Of a stretch of 36,168 nt of DNA, positions 20,719-30,946 are shown piece by piece. Position 1 is the stretch's first letter; the number at the start of each line of letters is the position of its first letter. The stretch is taken from NCBI GenBank assembly GCA_001969505.1, contig LSSK01001576.1:1-36168 (forward strand), written 5' to 3'. A program made the position numbers and the translations under genes. The notes under the pieces were generated by a model. That model saw only the letters and a program-made list of their open reading frames with translations, was not told the origin of the DNA and ran no database searches. This DNA is from Zancudomyces culisetae. Taxonomy: Eukaryota > Kickxellomycota > Harpellomycetes > Harpellales > Legeriomycetaceae.

Positions 20719-22097
20719 ATGTCAATCCTGACCAGAGTCTTCGTATACATTTTGCTAGCTCTACTAAAGGGAGGGTCAGCTGAGGCTCCTGATGGGATAT
20801 TTCGGGATACTAGACACACAAACAATTGGGCAGTGCTGGTAAGTTTCAAATATTCTAAATGTATATACTTCTTTGGTGCGAGATTTAACATTTAACCTAT
20901 ATTTTTTTAAAAACAAAAAACCAAAGGTGTGCACTTCGAGGTTCTGGTTTAACTATAGACATGTGGCCAATACCATGGCTATGTACCGAACCGTGAAAAG
21001 GTTGGGGATACCAGATTCCAACATTATATTAATGCTGGCCGACGATATGGCATGTAATCCTAGAAACCAAGTTCCTGGAGCTGTTTTTGATCATCCAAAC
21101 AAAGTTGTTGATCTGTATGGTGATAATATTGAGGTAGATTACAGAGGCTATGAAGTAACCGTCGAAAACTTTATACGATTACTGACAGGTAAATATATTT
21201 TTTTATGCCATCAATTATGCCTATTGTTAGTATATGTATATGTATATTTATATGCATTTCCATCACGACTTTCACGAAATTTTTTTCTCTCTATACTCGC
21301 TGCCATACTTTCTGGTTCTGGAATTATTATCTAAAAAAAACTATATTTAACTAGGCCGAGTAACTCCAGAAACGCCACGTAGCAAGCGACTATTAACCGA
21401 TGACAAATCCAACATTCTCATATTTATGACAGGACACGGAGGTGATGAATTTTTAAAGTTTCAGGACTTTAACGAAATTAGCAGCTATGATATTGCGTAT
21501 GCTTTTGCTCAAATGTGGGAAAAGAAAAGATATAACGAAATACTCTTTATGATTGACACGTGTCAGGCAAATACGATGTATAAAACCTTTTACTCGCCCA
21601 ACATAATTGCCATGGGGTCAAGTAACAAGGGAGAGAATTCATATTCGTACCACCACGATTATGAACTGGGAGTATCCGTGATAGATAGATTTACTTACTC
21701 AAATCTAAACTTTTTTGAACGTGTGAAACCCGGAAGCAAGTTAACATTGCAGGATTTAGTCAATTCATATGACAAAGACTTTATTGCATCTACGCCTGGG
21801 ATTCGTACCGATCTCTTCAAACGACACCTGAATGAAACACTACTTTCTGAGTTTTTCGGTGCTGAACAAAACCTTGAATTGACTAAAAATACTGTTAAAG
21901 TCACACCACAGAATAATCAGCCTCGAAGAAATAAAGTTTCGTTGAGTACAAGGTTAGAATCTTACAAGGGTGTTGTTACGCGTGAGTCCAACAATCATCG
22001 TCTTGAAGTTAAACATGCCAATTTTGAATATTTGAATACAGTTGGGTCACTGATGTTTATGCTATTTTCCTATTCTATATACTCCCTATTTGTTTAG
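20719..22097 (+). CDS. GPI8: GPI-anchor transamidase catalytic subunit (3 exons)
   Basis: Exons 20719-20838, 20927-21188 and 21355-22097 encode 374 residues (yeast Gpi8 411). Residues 1 to about 22 form a cleavable ER signal ([16 protein letters not shown], then GGSAEA). A caspase-like C13 peptidase domain follows with family-invariant blocks: [49 protein letters not shown]. The catalytic dyad is His155 in TGHGGD and Cys197 in DTCQA, close to yeast His157 and Cys199. A C-terminal hydrophobic stretch near 355-374 is a plausible membrane anchor. Gpi8 cleaves the C-terminal signal of proprotein substrates and transfers them to the GPI glycolipid in the ER lumen, within the Gaa1-Gpi16-Gpi17-Gab1 complex. 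The ATG at 20719 is preferred because upstream in-frame codons lack an ATG and run through a T tract. Confidence 0.97.
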
Positions 22098-22691
22098 TCT
22101 TGACTTTCTTTTTTTACATGTTTGTATTTTTGCATTTTTTTTATACCGTATGTAACCGCTATGGCAGTGTAAACCAGGCGAACAGAAATATAGTGGCATG
22201 AAGAAGCGTTATTTGGATTCAGCCCGTTTATAAAAATAGTATGAGTAAGCTGGTTCATGCTCAACTGTGCGGGAATACATTTTATATTTATCAGCGTAGT
22301 ATAAGGGAGGAGCGGTAGGGGCAGGGGCAGGGGCAGGTGTAGAATGTTGCTAAATATACCCACAATTTTTTTTGTTTAGTGTGAGCTGTAATGACATATG
22401 TTATTATGATAGACCTCTCATGTAAAACTAGGACATAGATAGAGGTAAAACAACGAGTTATCGACCATTTTGTTTTTCTGATTTACCTTTCACATTGACA
22501 CCATTATTTTTACAAAAAAAAACCCCCCAACTACAAAGGAAAAAGTATACACTTGTATATTTAAATAAGCATTTACCCCTTCCAATACTGACACACAAGG
22601 CTTTATGGTGCTGTAAGCACAGATATATTTGTAGTGTTGAAAGCTGGCAGGCTATAACCTTTTTGGTATCGAATACACCACATCATTTATT
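22098..22691. other. Intergenic region between GPI8 and the aspartyl protease
   Basis: Both flanking genes are on the plus strand. The stretch contains a cluster of G tracts at 22305-22337 and otherwise AT-rich DNA. Small open frames here have no credible product. Confidence 0.5.
22305..22337 (+). repeat. GGGGCA tandem repeat with adjacent G tracts
   Basis: Three GGGG tracts at 22318-22321, 22324-22327 and 22330-22333 are separated by CA. A GGG lies at 22305-22307, and GG pairs lie at 22309-22310 and 22336-22337. The pattern could form a G-quadruplex, with one longer loop, about 210-240 bases downstream of the GPI8 stop. Confidence 0.6.
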
Positions 22692-24513
22692 ATGTATCAA
22701 CTATTATTTGTATATTCTCGAATAGTAATCCTGGTGCTTCATTCCATCATTGTGCTATGTATCAACTCGACCCCAACTTACAGGTATTTAGTACTCAATA
22801 TTGTTAAAATGTTTATAAGCGATGTATCTATCAAGGTGGATACTTTTATCTATTTACTAATAAACATAAACGGAATGGAACATCAAAAAAAAAAGAATAG
22901 AGCTAAGACAAGCGTCTCTACCGCCAATAAAACCCAGATCGCTTAATAAACCAGCCAGAGGGCTATATGTCCGTGCGCATACCCGCCATAGGTTAAAAAA
23001 TGTACATGACGTATATGTAAAGTGATCAATTACTCCATCGTTTTATTTCTATCATTACAGCTACGTTTTTTATTCTGGGTATATACACATCACCTATTCT
23101 AACCAACTGTACATATTATTCATAGTATTATGGAGTCGTCAAAATAGGTAATTCTAAGCCAAGAAAAAAAAGAATAAAAGGAGAATAAACCAAGTAAACG
23201 CATTACTATTGAATATTATAATCTGGATTAATGCTTAATAGGACACCCTCCCCAAGAGTTTAAGGTTAATTTCGACACTGGTTCCCCGTATCTATGGGTT
23301 CCTGGGAACAATTGCGTTTCAGTGTCTTGCAAACAGCATACCAGATATATACCGAGCATATCTACCACCTTCCAAGATATTGGTGGACTTTATTCGACAA
23401 ATTATAGAACAGGAACTGTAAAAGCTCTTTCAGGTATGGATAACGTTCAACTGGAGGAAATAAACCTACCAAATCAAACCTTTTTCTACACACTTGAACA
23501 GGATAGTACCTTTGATTCACCACAGGTTGAGTTTGATGGGATATTTGGTCTGGGGTTAGGTCACAATGCTAAGCAAGGTAATGTTAAATACTCAAAAAAA
23601 AGTCTAAGCTTCGCCAATGTAGAGCCGGAGTTTCTTGAGCAAATTAATAATAAAAATATACATAGGTGTAGCATCTGAATCCAAATTTGACCTCCTACCA
23701 GTATCACCATTATTGAAGCTAAAAGATATTCTTCAATACGAAAACAGAACATTCTCGTTTAACGTTGCTGGCAGCCAGAACCAAATCGGAACATTGGTTG
23801 TTGGAGGGATTGAAAAAGCCTGTTTTAGAGGTGATCTCAAATGGATGAGTCTTACTTCCTACTCTAACTGGGAAATCAGTCTTGACAGAATATACTATCA
23901 TAAACCCAAAAGTAATCTGTTGGGTATAGAAACAAACAGACCATTTGAAAATCCACATGTAGGTTTAGAAACGGAGGGGGTTGGGAACATCAATGGAGCT
24001 AGAGAACGCTTTGTTAACCACACAGCGGTTTTGGACACAGGTACCACATTCATAATTGGTGATAGGGCTACTGTTGATAGGATAAACAGGATTATCGGTG
24101 CAAACTTGGTTTCTGGTGTCATTGATTGCAAAAAATCAAAAAAACTGAAAAATATTTTCGTGGTGCTTGGTGGACATTTGTTCAAATTGGAGCCCAAGTA
24201 TTATATATACTACGATAAGAAGAGTGGCTTGTGCTTTTCTTCGTGGGTAGCAGATGATAAAGGTACATCTTGGGTTGTGGGAATCTCGTTTCTGAAAAGG
24301 TATTACACTGTATTTGACTTTGAGAATTACAGGATAGGAATAGGTATGTGTTTGTGTTTGTATTTGTATTTGTGCTTGTCAGTATTAAGTGTGTTTGGTT
24401 TTATTAATTGAATACACGAGCGGTACGTACTTGTATTTTTACTTGGAATACCAGCAAAAAAAAAAGGTGAACGTATAAAAGCTATCGATCGCATAATTTT
24501 GGAGATGATCTAA
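22692..24513 (+). CDS. Pepsin-type (A1) aspartyl protease, secretory (6 exons)
   Basis: The proposed exons are 22692-22783, 22908-23016, 23126-23147, 23242-23577, 23666-24343 and 24455-24513, giving 431 residues. A hydrophobic signal peptide (1 to about 25) is followed by a short basic propeptide, then LKNVHDVYYYGVVKIG, which aligns with the N-x-x-D-x-x-YYG start of mature pepsin-like enzymes. The catalytic aspartates are Asp86 in FDTGSP and Asp310 in VLDTGTT; the flap tyrosine sits in NYRTGTV. Cys pairs flank CVSVSC and DC...GLC as in the family. FDGIFGLGLG and GTLVVGGIE are further family blocks. The first motif has Pro where Ser or Thr follows DTGS. Exons 4 and 5 are secure; exons 1-3 are inferred from splice sites, frame and a TACTAAT-like branch site in intron 1. 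The last exon is uncertain: reading through its donor stops at 24411 with a hydrophobic tail. Confidence 0.82.
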
Positions 24514-24736
24514 TAAAATTGCTATAAATGTTAACCCTTAGCTGAATATCGGTCGCAAGCTTTCCCAAAAAGTAAAATAGAAAACGAAACTGGTAGATAG
24601 TGTGAGCATATTATGCCAGAAATACATATAAAAGATAAAGACGAGGTATTTGCAAAGGGGATATATCAAGCTCAAACCCAAGAGCAAGAACAAAGCATCA
24701 AATATAATATTCGAAAGTTTAGCATATAAAAAAGAG

Positions 24737-26425
24737 CTATATTACATGTTTTAATTGAGAAAAGGACTTGTACATTTGAGCAATACTGTCGTAACCCAGA
24801 GATATCCTTTTTAGAATTGTTTGAACAGAATCGTTGCTCTTGTTGGCCTCTAAAGTCTCATCAACCTTGGATTTGGTTACTTGTATTTTATCATAAACAC
24901 TTTTTAGTTTCTGCGTTTTAAAGGTATTGGAAGGTGGTTTAACAAGGATCCAAAAGTGTCTACTCAACTCAAAGCTCTCTGCATACAGTATTTGTATTTT
25001 TTTTGCCAGATCGGCGTCTCCGATAAGACTTTCTAACGTAATATTGGAATCAAATTTGCTAGTTTTTTTGAGAATAGATGCATTAAGCTGTTGCATTGTA
25101 GATTCAAAGACAGCAGAATCCACATCAAAACTAAGCTTCCCAGAAATACTGTGGAGGCTCTTCTTGCTCGACTCCAATATTTGAATTAGTTCGTCTTCAC
25201 CCAATTCTTCGCTTTCAGTTGTAGATTCAGGTAGATTGAAGTAACTCTTTGTGTCTTTGAGATTTAAAAGAATTCCGCGATTTTGGTCGTGCTTTTTCAA
25301 GTCTTCAATGATGATAGCATTGGCAATTGAATCACTTTTACCATTCCTAGCTTTAGAAATGCTCTGCAACACCAGTTCTGAGTGCCTGTTAAACCTTCTA
25401 ATTAACGATAAGCTCTCCTTATCCCGCCCTGGCTGCATCGTTATATCTTTCTCATTCCCTGTAGTAGGATGATCCTCTTCTGTTCTTGTCAAGTCCAAGA
25501 GAGGCCCCAGCTGGAATCCCTTGTTGGCCACATCTCCACCGCTATTAAGGTATTTATCTTCATTTTCCATACATTCGTCAAATATGCTGTCCCGTTCCGC
25601 AAGAGCCGACCTTTTAACTCTGTTTCTATTAAAATATTGTGATGCAAGAAATCTCCTCCAAAACTCCTTCTCACTTATTTTATTAGGCACGTTTTCGATA
25701 TACGCATTTTTTATCTCGGGATATTGTTTGAAAATACTCTTTGCTATTTCAGGCGTAATTGTGTATTTGTAGTTTCCATTATCTTGCATCTCTGGCGCCA
25801 GATCCACCCATTCTGCACCCTCACCCTTTTTCATGCTAAGTTGTATTCTATAGTCTGCAAGAATATTCTCTCGACTACTCCAAAACTCCTCCTCATCCAC
25901 CAATCCATTCAACACCAAATTTTTGTGAAGTAGTGCAAGATCGGGGTTTTGCTCCAGTACCATTGTCCGGAGCTTAATGTCCTGTCGCGATAATTTGACC
26001 TTCTTCCTACTGCTTTGCTGAACACTAGTTGCAGCCTCATTTTTTCGGGCTAGTAAATTGCTACTGTTGCTACTTTCGGACCTAGCAAGTGCAGATTGCC
26101 TTACCTGACTTATTTTGACTGCAATCGCATTCTTAAAACTATCGCGTTCGTTTTTTGCAACCTCCTTGCTACTTTCTATCCATTCAAACGTGTAGATGAG
26201 GTCTGTACCCTTGGATGAATTTACCGTCAATCTAAGTTTGATCCTAGATGACTCCTGTGTACTCACTTGCTGATTTTTTATCTGATTAAAGGGTATTGTG
26301 ATTGTAACTTTGCTGCTATCTTTGATTACCCAAGCCAGTCGCTTGTTTGTATAGTAGAGCGTACCTTCCTTTTTGTTTAGGATAGTTGCACTTTTAAGAT
26401 CAATGTTTTCGCCCGGCTCCCACAT
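24737..26425 (-). CDS. TFB1: TFIIH core subunit Tfb1/p62
   Basis: Single exon, 562 residues (yeast Tfb1 642, human p62 548). The N-terminal PH domain (1 to about 110) begins with alternating hydrophobic strands (GTLYYTNKRLAWV, KVTITIPFNQI, YTFEWI). Two BSD domains follow at about 147-200 (DLALLHKNLV, EEEFWSSR) and 222-266 (YTITPEIAKSIFKQYP, SEKEFWRRFLASQYF); the FW pair is the BSD hallmark. The C-terminal third is helical and polar. Tfb1 is a structural subunit of the TFIIH core, needed for RNA polymerase II promoter opening and nucleotide excision repair. Its PH domain binds acidic activators, Rad4/XPC and TFIIE. The ATG at 26425 starts directly at the PH domain (MWEPGE). It is the first of three consecutive minus-strand genes from the left. 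Confidence 0.93.
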   Translation of the reverse strand: MWEPGENIDLKSATILNKKEGTLYYTNKRLAWVIKDSSKVTITIPFNQIKNQQVSTQESSRIKLRLTVNSSKGTDLIYTFEWIESSKEVAKNERDSFKNAIAVKISQVRQSALARSESSNSSNLLARKNEAATSVQQSSRKKVKLSRQDIKLRTMVLEQNPDLALLHKNLVLNGLVDEEEFWSSRENILADYRIQLSMKKGEGAEWVDLAPEMQDNGNYKYTITPEIAKSIFKQYPEIKNAYIENVPNKISEKEFWRRFLASQYFNRNRVKRSALAERDSIFDECMENEDKYLNSGGDVANKGFQLGPLLDLTRTEEDHPTTGNEKDITMQPGRDKESLSLIRRFNRHSELVLQSISKARNGKSDSIANAIIIEDLKKHDQNRGILLNLKDTKSYFNLPESTTESEELGEDELIQILESSKKSLHSISGKLSFDVDSAVFESTMQQLNASILKKTSKFDSNITLESLIGDADLAKKIQILYAESFELSRHFWILVKPPSNTFKTQKLKSVYDKIQVTKSKVDETLEANKSNDSVQTILKRISLGYDSIAQMYKSFSQLKHVI

Positions 26426-27228
26426 TTTCGTTTATTTGTACCCTTTCTTGCTGGTTGTTTTGAGTTACTTTAATAAGGAAATACCAATATGCTCTAGACT
26501 GCGATAGTTTTATCTCCAAAAATCTACCAAATCGTACAAACTAAGGGTATACTCAAATTCGTGCTTTATGCCTTGCCGTATTCTGTTATTGTTGATTTAT
26601 CCAGCTTTTTTGCGTAAGGAATATTTTCCTGTAGTTCAATCCAAATTGATTGAGCTAACATAAATATCAAAGAAAAAATATTATTATTTGACAAGGCAGG
26701 CCAATTTGCAAAAATATTAAAAATAACTAAATCCTCCCAATCCTTTTAGGGCGGAGCTGACAATGATTTAATTTTATTCAATAGCTAAAACTACCTGTCG
26801 TTTATATTTCACAAGGCTTTTACTGTCGCATCTATGCCAGCGGTACAGAAAAAAAGCTATATACTCTCTCATTCTAAAGATATACTGGAGGCGTCTAGTT
26901 AGTCACTGAACAACCCGTATTTCCACCTATGCTACAACACCACTGCTATTTAGGGCGCATTGTTAAGAGTTGCATAGTCAAATATACTTAATGAGGGTAA
27001 TCGCCCAACATCTTTATCTTCAAAAATCAGTAAAACTATTTTTATATTAAAAATCAAGAAAACTAGTGGGATGTCCATTCGTAAAATCTTTGAAAGGTAA
27101 AATAATATGCAAAAAGAAAAAAAAAGCCCTGAATCAACCTCGTTTTTCAGCTCACCACCACTACATAATTAAAGTCTCAACCAACAAAAGTAAATTTATT
27201 CTAGAAAAAAATAGAGTAGTGAAAAGGA
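26426..27228. other. Intergenic region between TFB1 and BNA2
   Basis: About 800 AT-rich bases hold the TFB1 promoter and BNA2 3' UTR. A minus-strand AATAAA at 27200-27195, about 30 bases past the BNA2 stop, is a plausible polyadenylation signal. No gene was seen. Confidence 0.5.
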
Positions 27229-28845
27229 CTATATCCTAGAATCTCTGGTTTCGTTTTTAATATGTGTCAAAAACTCTATAGGATCAGTTCCTCCAGTGCC
27301 CTTTATGACATCACCTTCTTCTACAAACCTTGCCAACTTCCCAGGCTTTATACCATTGGTATGAGCAGCCACTACAGACTTTGGCCCTGCTACTTTGCTA
27401 TCTGCACCGCTCACGGCACCACCACTTGCATTTCCAATGGTTTGAGCTTTATCTTGTACTGGAGAGGATGTCGCTGATTTTGGTGGAGTAGGGGTAGTGT
27501 CAGGAGCGTTGGAGCCCATAAAACTGTGACCTTTAGCCTGATTAACGATATACTTCTTTACAATTATCATGTGGTAGTCTCTGAATACCTTTAGATTCGA
27601 AATACACTTATTGTAAGCTTTGAGCAATCCGTTTTTCAACTTCAAGTCATCTCCACTAATATTTTTCAGTGATATATCATCAGCAGAAACACGTTCAATT
27701 TCGGCCTGGAACTTTTCATAATCGATTCTTGATACACCATCGGTGTTTATTAGAACAAACTCTCTAATGTGACAAACTTTCCCCATATCTTCGAGAAGGT
27801 CTTTATGTGTTCCAGGCATATAATCCCTCATTTCCATCAAAAACGGGTTGCCAGGAGGCTTTGGGTATTTCGCCTTCATTTCAGCCTTCATTGTATCAAT
27901 GTTTTGAGCCTTATTGCCGTCAGTGGCTCCATTCTCCACACCGACATTGATGGGATAATGGTGTACTCCCAGGGCGATGTCGATCAGCTGGATCGTCGAA
28001 GATTGTGCAGCATTCCCTCCATAAAACTCTTGATATTCAGATTGAGTACCATCAGCCTCGTCCATAACCCCTTCATACTTCACTCCATGCTCCAAACCTG
28101 CCTCTTTCATATTTTTCCACCCTGCCATGTATTGTCTCATTCTCCAGTAAAATACGTAAGGATCACAGTTCTCAAACATTCTTGCCAAAAGTAAACGGAG
28201 GTCATTTATATGAGTAGACAATTTTTCAAGACCGCTTGTCACAGCACTGACATCACCTTTCGAAATGTCATTTATTATTTTGCCGATGTTTCTTAAAATC
28301 GCACCACTCTTTGCATCCATTGCCACTGTTACCAAAAAGAACCATGCTTCATCAAATGACCCGGTGAATAGCATACCATGTTTCAAGTTATCGAGACCAA
28401 TGGGTCTGTTTTTGTCTATCAAGTTCCAGTTCCATACTACACTAGCCGCATTGGTAAATACTGGCTTGATTCGGAGCTTTTTGGATATGTTCCACCAAGG
28501 AACAGCCAGTGATGCTGGTAAAAATTGCTCAGCCTTCTGGTTAAGACCCCAAACGTAAGCATGAGAGAGAAAACACAGCACCACATATGCTCTATGCTCC
28601 TCCCTGCGGGTTGCAAGTTTTTCAATAGTAAGCACGGGCATGCTCTTGACCTTATCTCTAAGAACTTTTGCAAGCAAGTACTGACTTATATTGGAGGCAA
28701 GCTCTTCCCATGGCTCGTAATACGGATTTGGAAGCCTAGATAGTGGTTCTTCAGCAGGTATGAATCCCGATTCGAGATTTACCTCGTATTGATCGAGTGT
28801 CTTTGGCAAAAAGCTCCAGTCAATTGTCTCGTTAGTAGCGCTCAT
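27229..28845 (-). CDS. BNA2: Indoleamine 2,3-dioxygenase
   Basis: Single exon, 538 residues. Family blocks run in order: PYYEPWEELA; HRAYVVLCFLSHAYVWG; the AVPWWNIS region; DPYVFYWRMRQYMAGWK (including the conserved substrate-site Phe and Arg); GGNAAQSSTIQLIDIALGV; NPFLMEMRDYMPGTHK; and FRDYHMIIVKKYI with the proximal haem ligand His425. KGTGGTDPIEFL lies at the C-terminal end. The enzyme opens the indole ring of tryptophan to N-formylkynurenine, the first step of de novo NAD synthesis in fungi. A low-complexity Ser/Thr/Pro/Ala/Gly linker (about 440-510) separates the haem-ligand helix from the GTGGT loop, which explains the length above yeast Bna2 (453). The last three residues, SRI, resemble a weak type 1 peroxisomal signal. 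TFB1 lies downstream and THR1 upstream on the same strand. Confidence 0.95.
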   Translation of the reverse strand: MSATNETIDWSFLPKTLDQYEVNLESGFIPAEEPLSRLPNPYYEPWEELASNISQYLLAKVLRDKVKSMPVLTIEKLATRREEHRAYVVLCFLSHAYVWGLNQKAEQFLPASLAVPWWNISKKLRIKPVFTNAASVVWNWNLIDKNRPIGLDNLKHGMLFTGSFDEAWFFLVTVAMDAKSGAILRNIGKIINDISKGDVSAVTSGLEKLSTHINDLRLLLARMFENCDPYVFYWRMRQYMAGWKNMKEAGLEHGVKYEGVMDEADGTQSEYQEFYGGNAAQSSTIQLIDIALGVHHYPINVGVENGATDGNKAQNIDTMKAEMKAKYPKPPGNPFLMEMRDYMPGTHKDLLEDMGKVCHIREFVLINTDGVSRIDYEKFQAEIERVSADDISLKNISGDDLKLKNGLLKAYNKCISNLKVFRDYHMIIVKKYIVNQAKGHSFMGSNAPDTTPTPPKSATSSPVQDKAQTIGNASGGAVSGADSKVAGPKSVVAAHTNGIKPGKLARFVEEGDVIKGTGGTDPIEFLTHIKNETRDSRI

Positions 28846-29801
28846 TTCTCTTGTACTGTTGTTTTCTTTCTTGTCTTTTAGTTAGTCCAGCCCTTGTGTT
28901 CTTTTTTCGGAGAGAAGTAGTCTAGTAAATCCTTTTGTTGGTAAGCTGTAAAATAGGTCTGTACTCTTAATTGCACCTTTCTCTTTGTGTTTTTTATGTA
29001 AAAAAAATAATTTCCACAATTCTTTGTTGAAAAGTATGAGGTTCGGGAGATTTCCTCGCTTATATACAACAAGAGGATGTGTGTTCTAGGCTTTAGATAT
29101 TACTTTAGAGTACTTTTTTTGCGTGGGAGTCTGGTTCAAAAAGTATAATTTTCCCCTATCTTTAAATCAATCATATCGTACCCGATAAATTGGTGGTGAA
29201 TATTTGGTTAGTAATTAATAGCCAATAAAAATTGTCACTTTCTGTGGAAAACATGTATCAGTTTCAAAAAAAATTGACAGCATTTAGGTTTGAAAAGCAC
29301 CGTGAGAGTTTGATTTTATTGATAACGAATATTGGGTTACTCATCTTGATAAACTCGAGAAGCAAATGAAAAAATGTTCAGCTTATTCAGCATCAGTTGG
29401 TTAGTTAAAGATCATATTCAACGGACTTTGCCGTCCTTTCCCAGGCTTCAACTTCGATAAAAATGTATTGTAGTACAAGAAAACGTGTGGCCTAGTCTTG
29501 TCTTGCCTTCAACTAGGGCTTATTTTCTCATTTAAAGAAACCAACCTCTAGGCGAACGGCATGTGCAAATATCATTTGCTGAAATAATGCCATTATAGGA
29601 GATTGCGCAGCTAAAAGAACACAAAATACAATCTTGTGTTTTTAAAATGTTAGGAGAGAGAAAGGGGAGGTTTCAAGTTTACCTCTTGTGAAAGTAGTTA
29701 AGTGATACCACTACCTGAACAGTATTATTTTAACAAGCATACAAAAATTAATGAAAATAGTTAAAGCCCGCTCCATACTCCCCAGTTATATAATATAGTG
29801 A
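28846..29801. other. Intergenic region between BNA2 and THR1
   Basis: This 956 AT-rich bases carry the BNA2 promoter and THR1 3' UTR. A T/A-rich minus-strand open stretch at 29072-28878 lies directly upstream of BNA2 and is probably untranslated leader. No RNA gene or repeat was recognised. Confidence 0.5.
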
Positions 29802-30946
29802 TCAAATATACTCTACAGTACTTCCGCCAATAGGAATATCCGAAATATAAAACTTGGTAGTGAATTTGCCGCTTGCTTCCTCCTTAAATATGTTCTGGAT
29901 CTTGTGGGCAATCTGTTCAAAATTATCTGTCGCCAGAGCGAGGACGGTCGGGCCAGCACCACTCAAGCAGACACCAAGCAATCCAGGTGTATTCTGTGGG
30001 TTCAGGGTATCCACAATTTTCTCTAGCCCAGGTACCAACTGTTTTCTATAAGGCTGGTGTAATTTGTCCTTCATTGCATTGTATATTAAATTCGGATTTG
30101 GATTTTCAGCACCTAAAGCCAGAGTAAGCACAGACAGTCTCTGAAGATTGAAAACCTATTTATCATACCACAGAAATTCATATTTTAGCTAACTGGAAGC
30201 TAGATTTCAGATTTTCCATAGCCCAACTAATGGTATATAAATAATTGATATTAACTTACAACATCGCTTTTTTCATAGGAGGTTGGTAAAACCGATCGAG
30301 CAACAGATGTGGACAACTCAAACTGTGGGACAACAGTTACTGCCTTGATTTTATCAGAGTATGGTACCCTGACAAAATCTATGGAATCCCCTGAAATACT
30401 CTTATTCGAACCTTTATTGGCATCCGCTGTTGCAGTATTATCGTCAGAATTACTAGCATGATTAATATAACTCGCTACAATACCACCTACCATTGCAGGT
30501 GTAATGTTATCCGGATGATTTTCAAACACTAAGCAGTACTTAAGTAGTTCCTCACGTGAAAAACCGAGTTTACCAACCTCATTCGCAAGAATGGCTCCTG
30601 CAACGATCGCTGCTGCAGAAGAGCCCATTCCTCTACCTAAGGGAATGTTATTCTCAGCAACCACCTTTGTATACTTGGGAAACTTGGAAAATCCGTTATT
30701 TTTGAGAATGAACAATGCAACGACCAAGATAATGTTCTTCTCGGGTTCTAAAGGCACGGTTGAATTATCCCCAGAGTATTGTATTTCTACATTAAACCCA
30801 GGGTTTTTGGCCGAACTTGGAACCTCTTCGTATAACGATATGTCTAGTTTAAGCAAAATATTTACAGCTAGACCAATAACATCAAATCCAGGCCCCATAT
30901 TTGCCGAGGTGGCGGGGACGCGAATCTCAAATCTGTTTCCACTCAT
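29802..30946 (-). CDS. THR1: Homoserine kinase (2 exons)
   Basis: Exon 1 runs 30946-30260 and exon 2 30155-29802, with a 104-nt intron, giving 346 residues (yeast Thr1 357). It is a GHMP kinase. The N-terminal strand reads VPATSANMGPGFD, and the ATP-binding motif PLGRGMGSSAAA lies at 102-113. ENHPDNITPAMVGG is the substrate-site segment and CLSGAGPTVLAL the C-terminal glycine-rich motif. The enzyme phosphorylates homoserine using ATP, the penultimate step of threonine synthesis. The acceptor at 30157-30156 restores the conserved VFNLQRL block across the junction. A second in-frame AG 15 bases further on would delete VFNLQ. The start ATG lies directly before the family's first strand (MSGNRFEIRVP). 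Confidence 0.96.
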
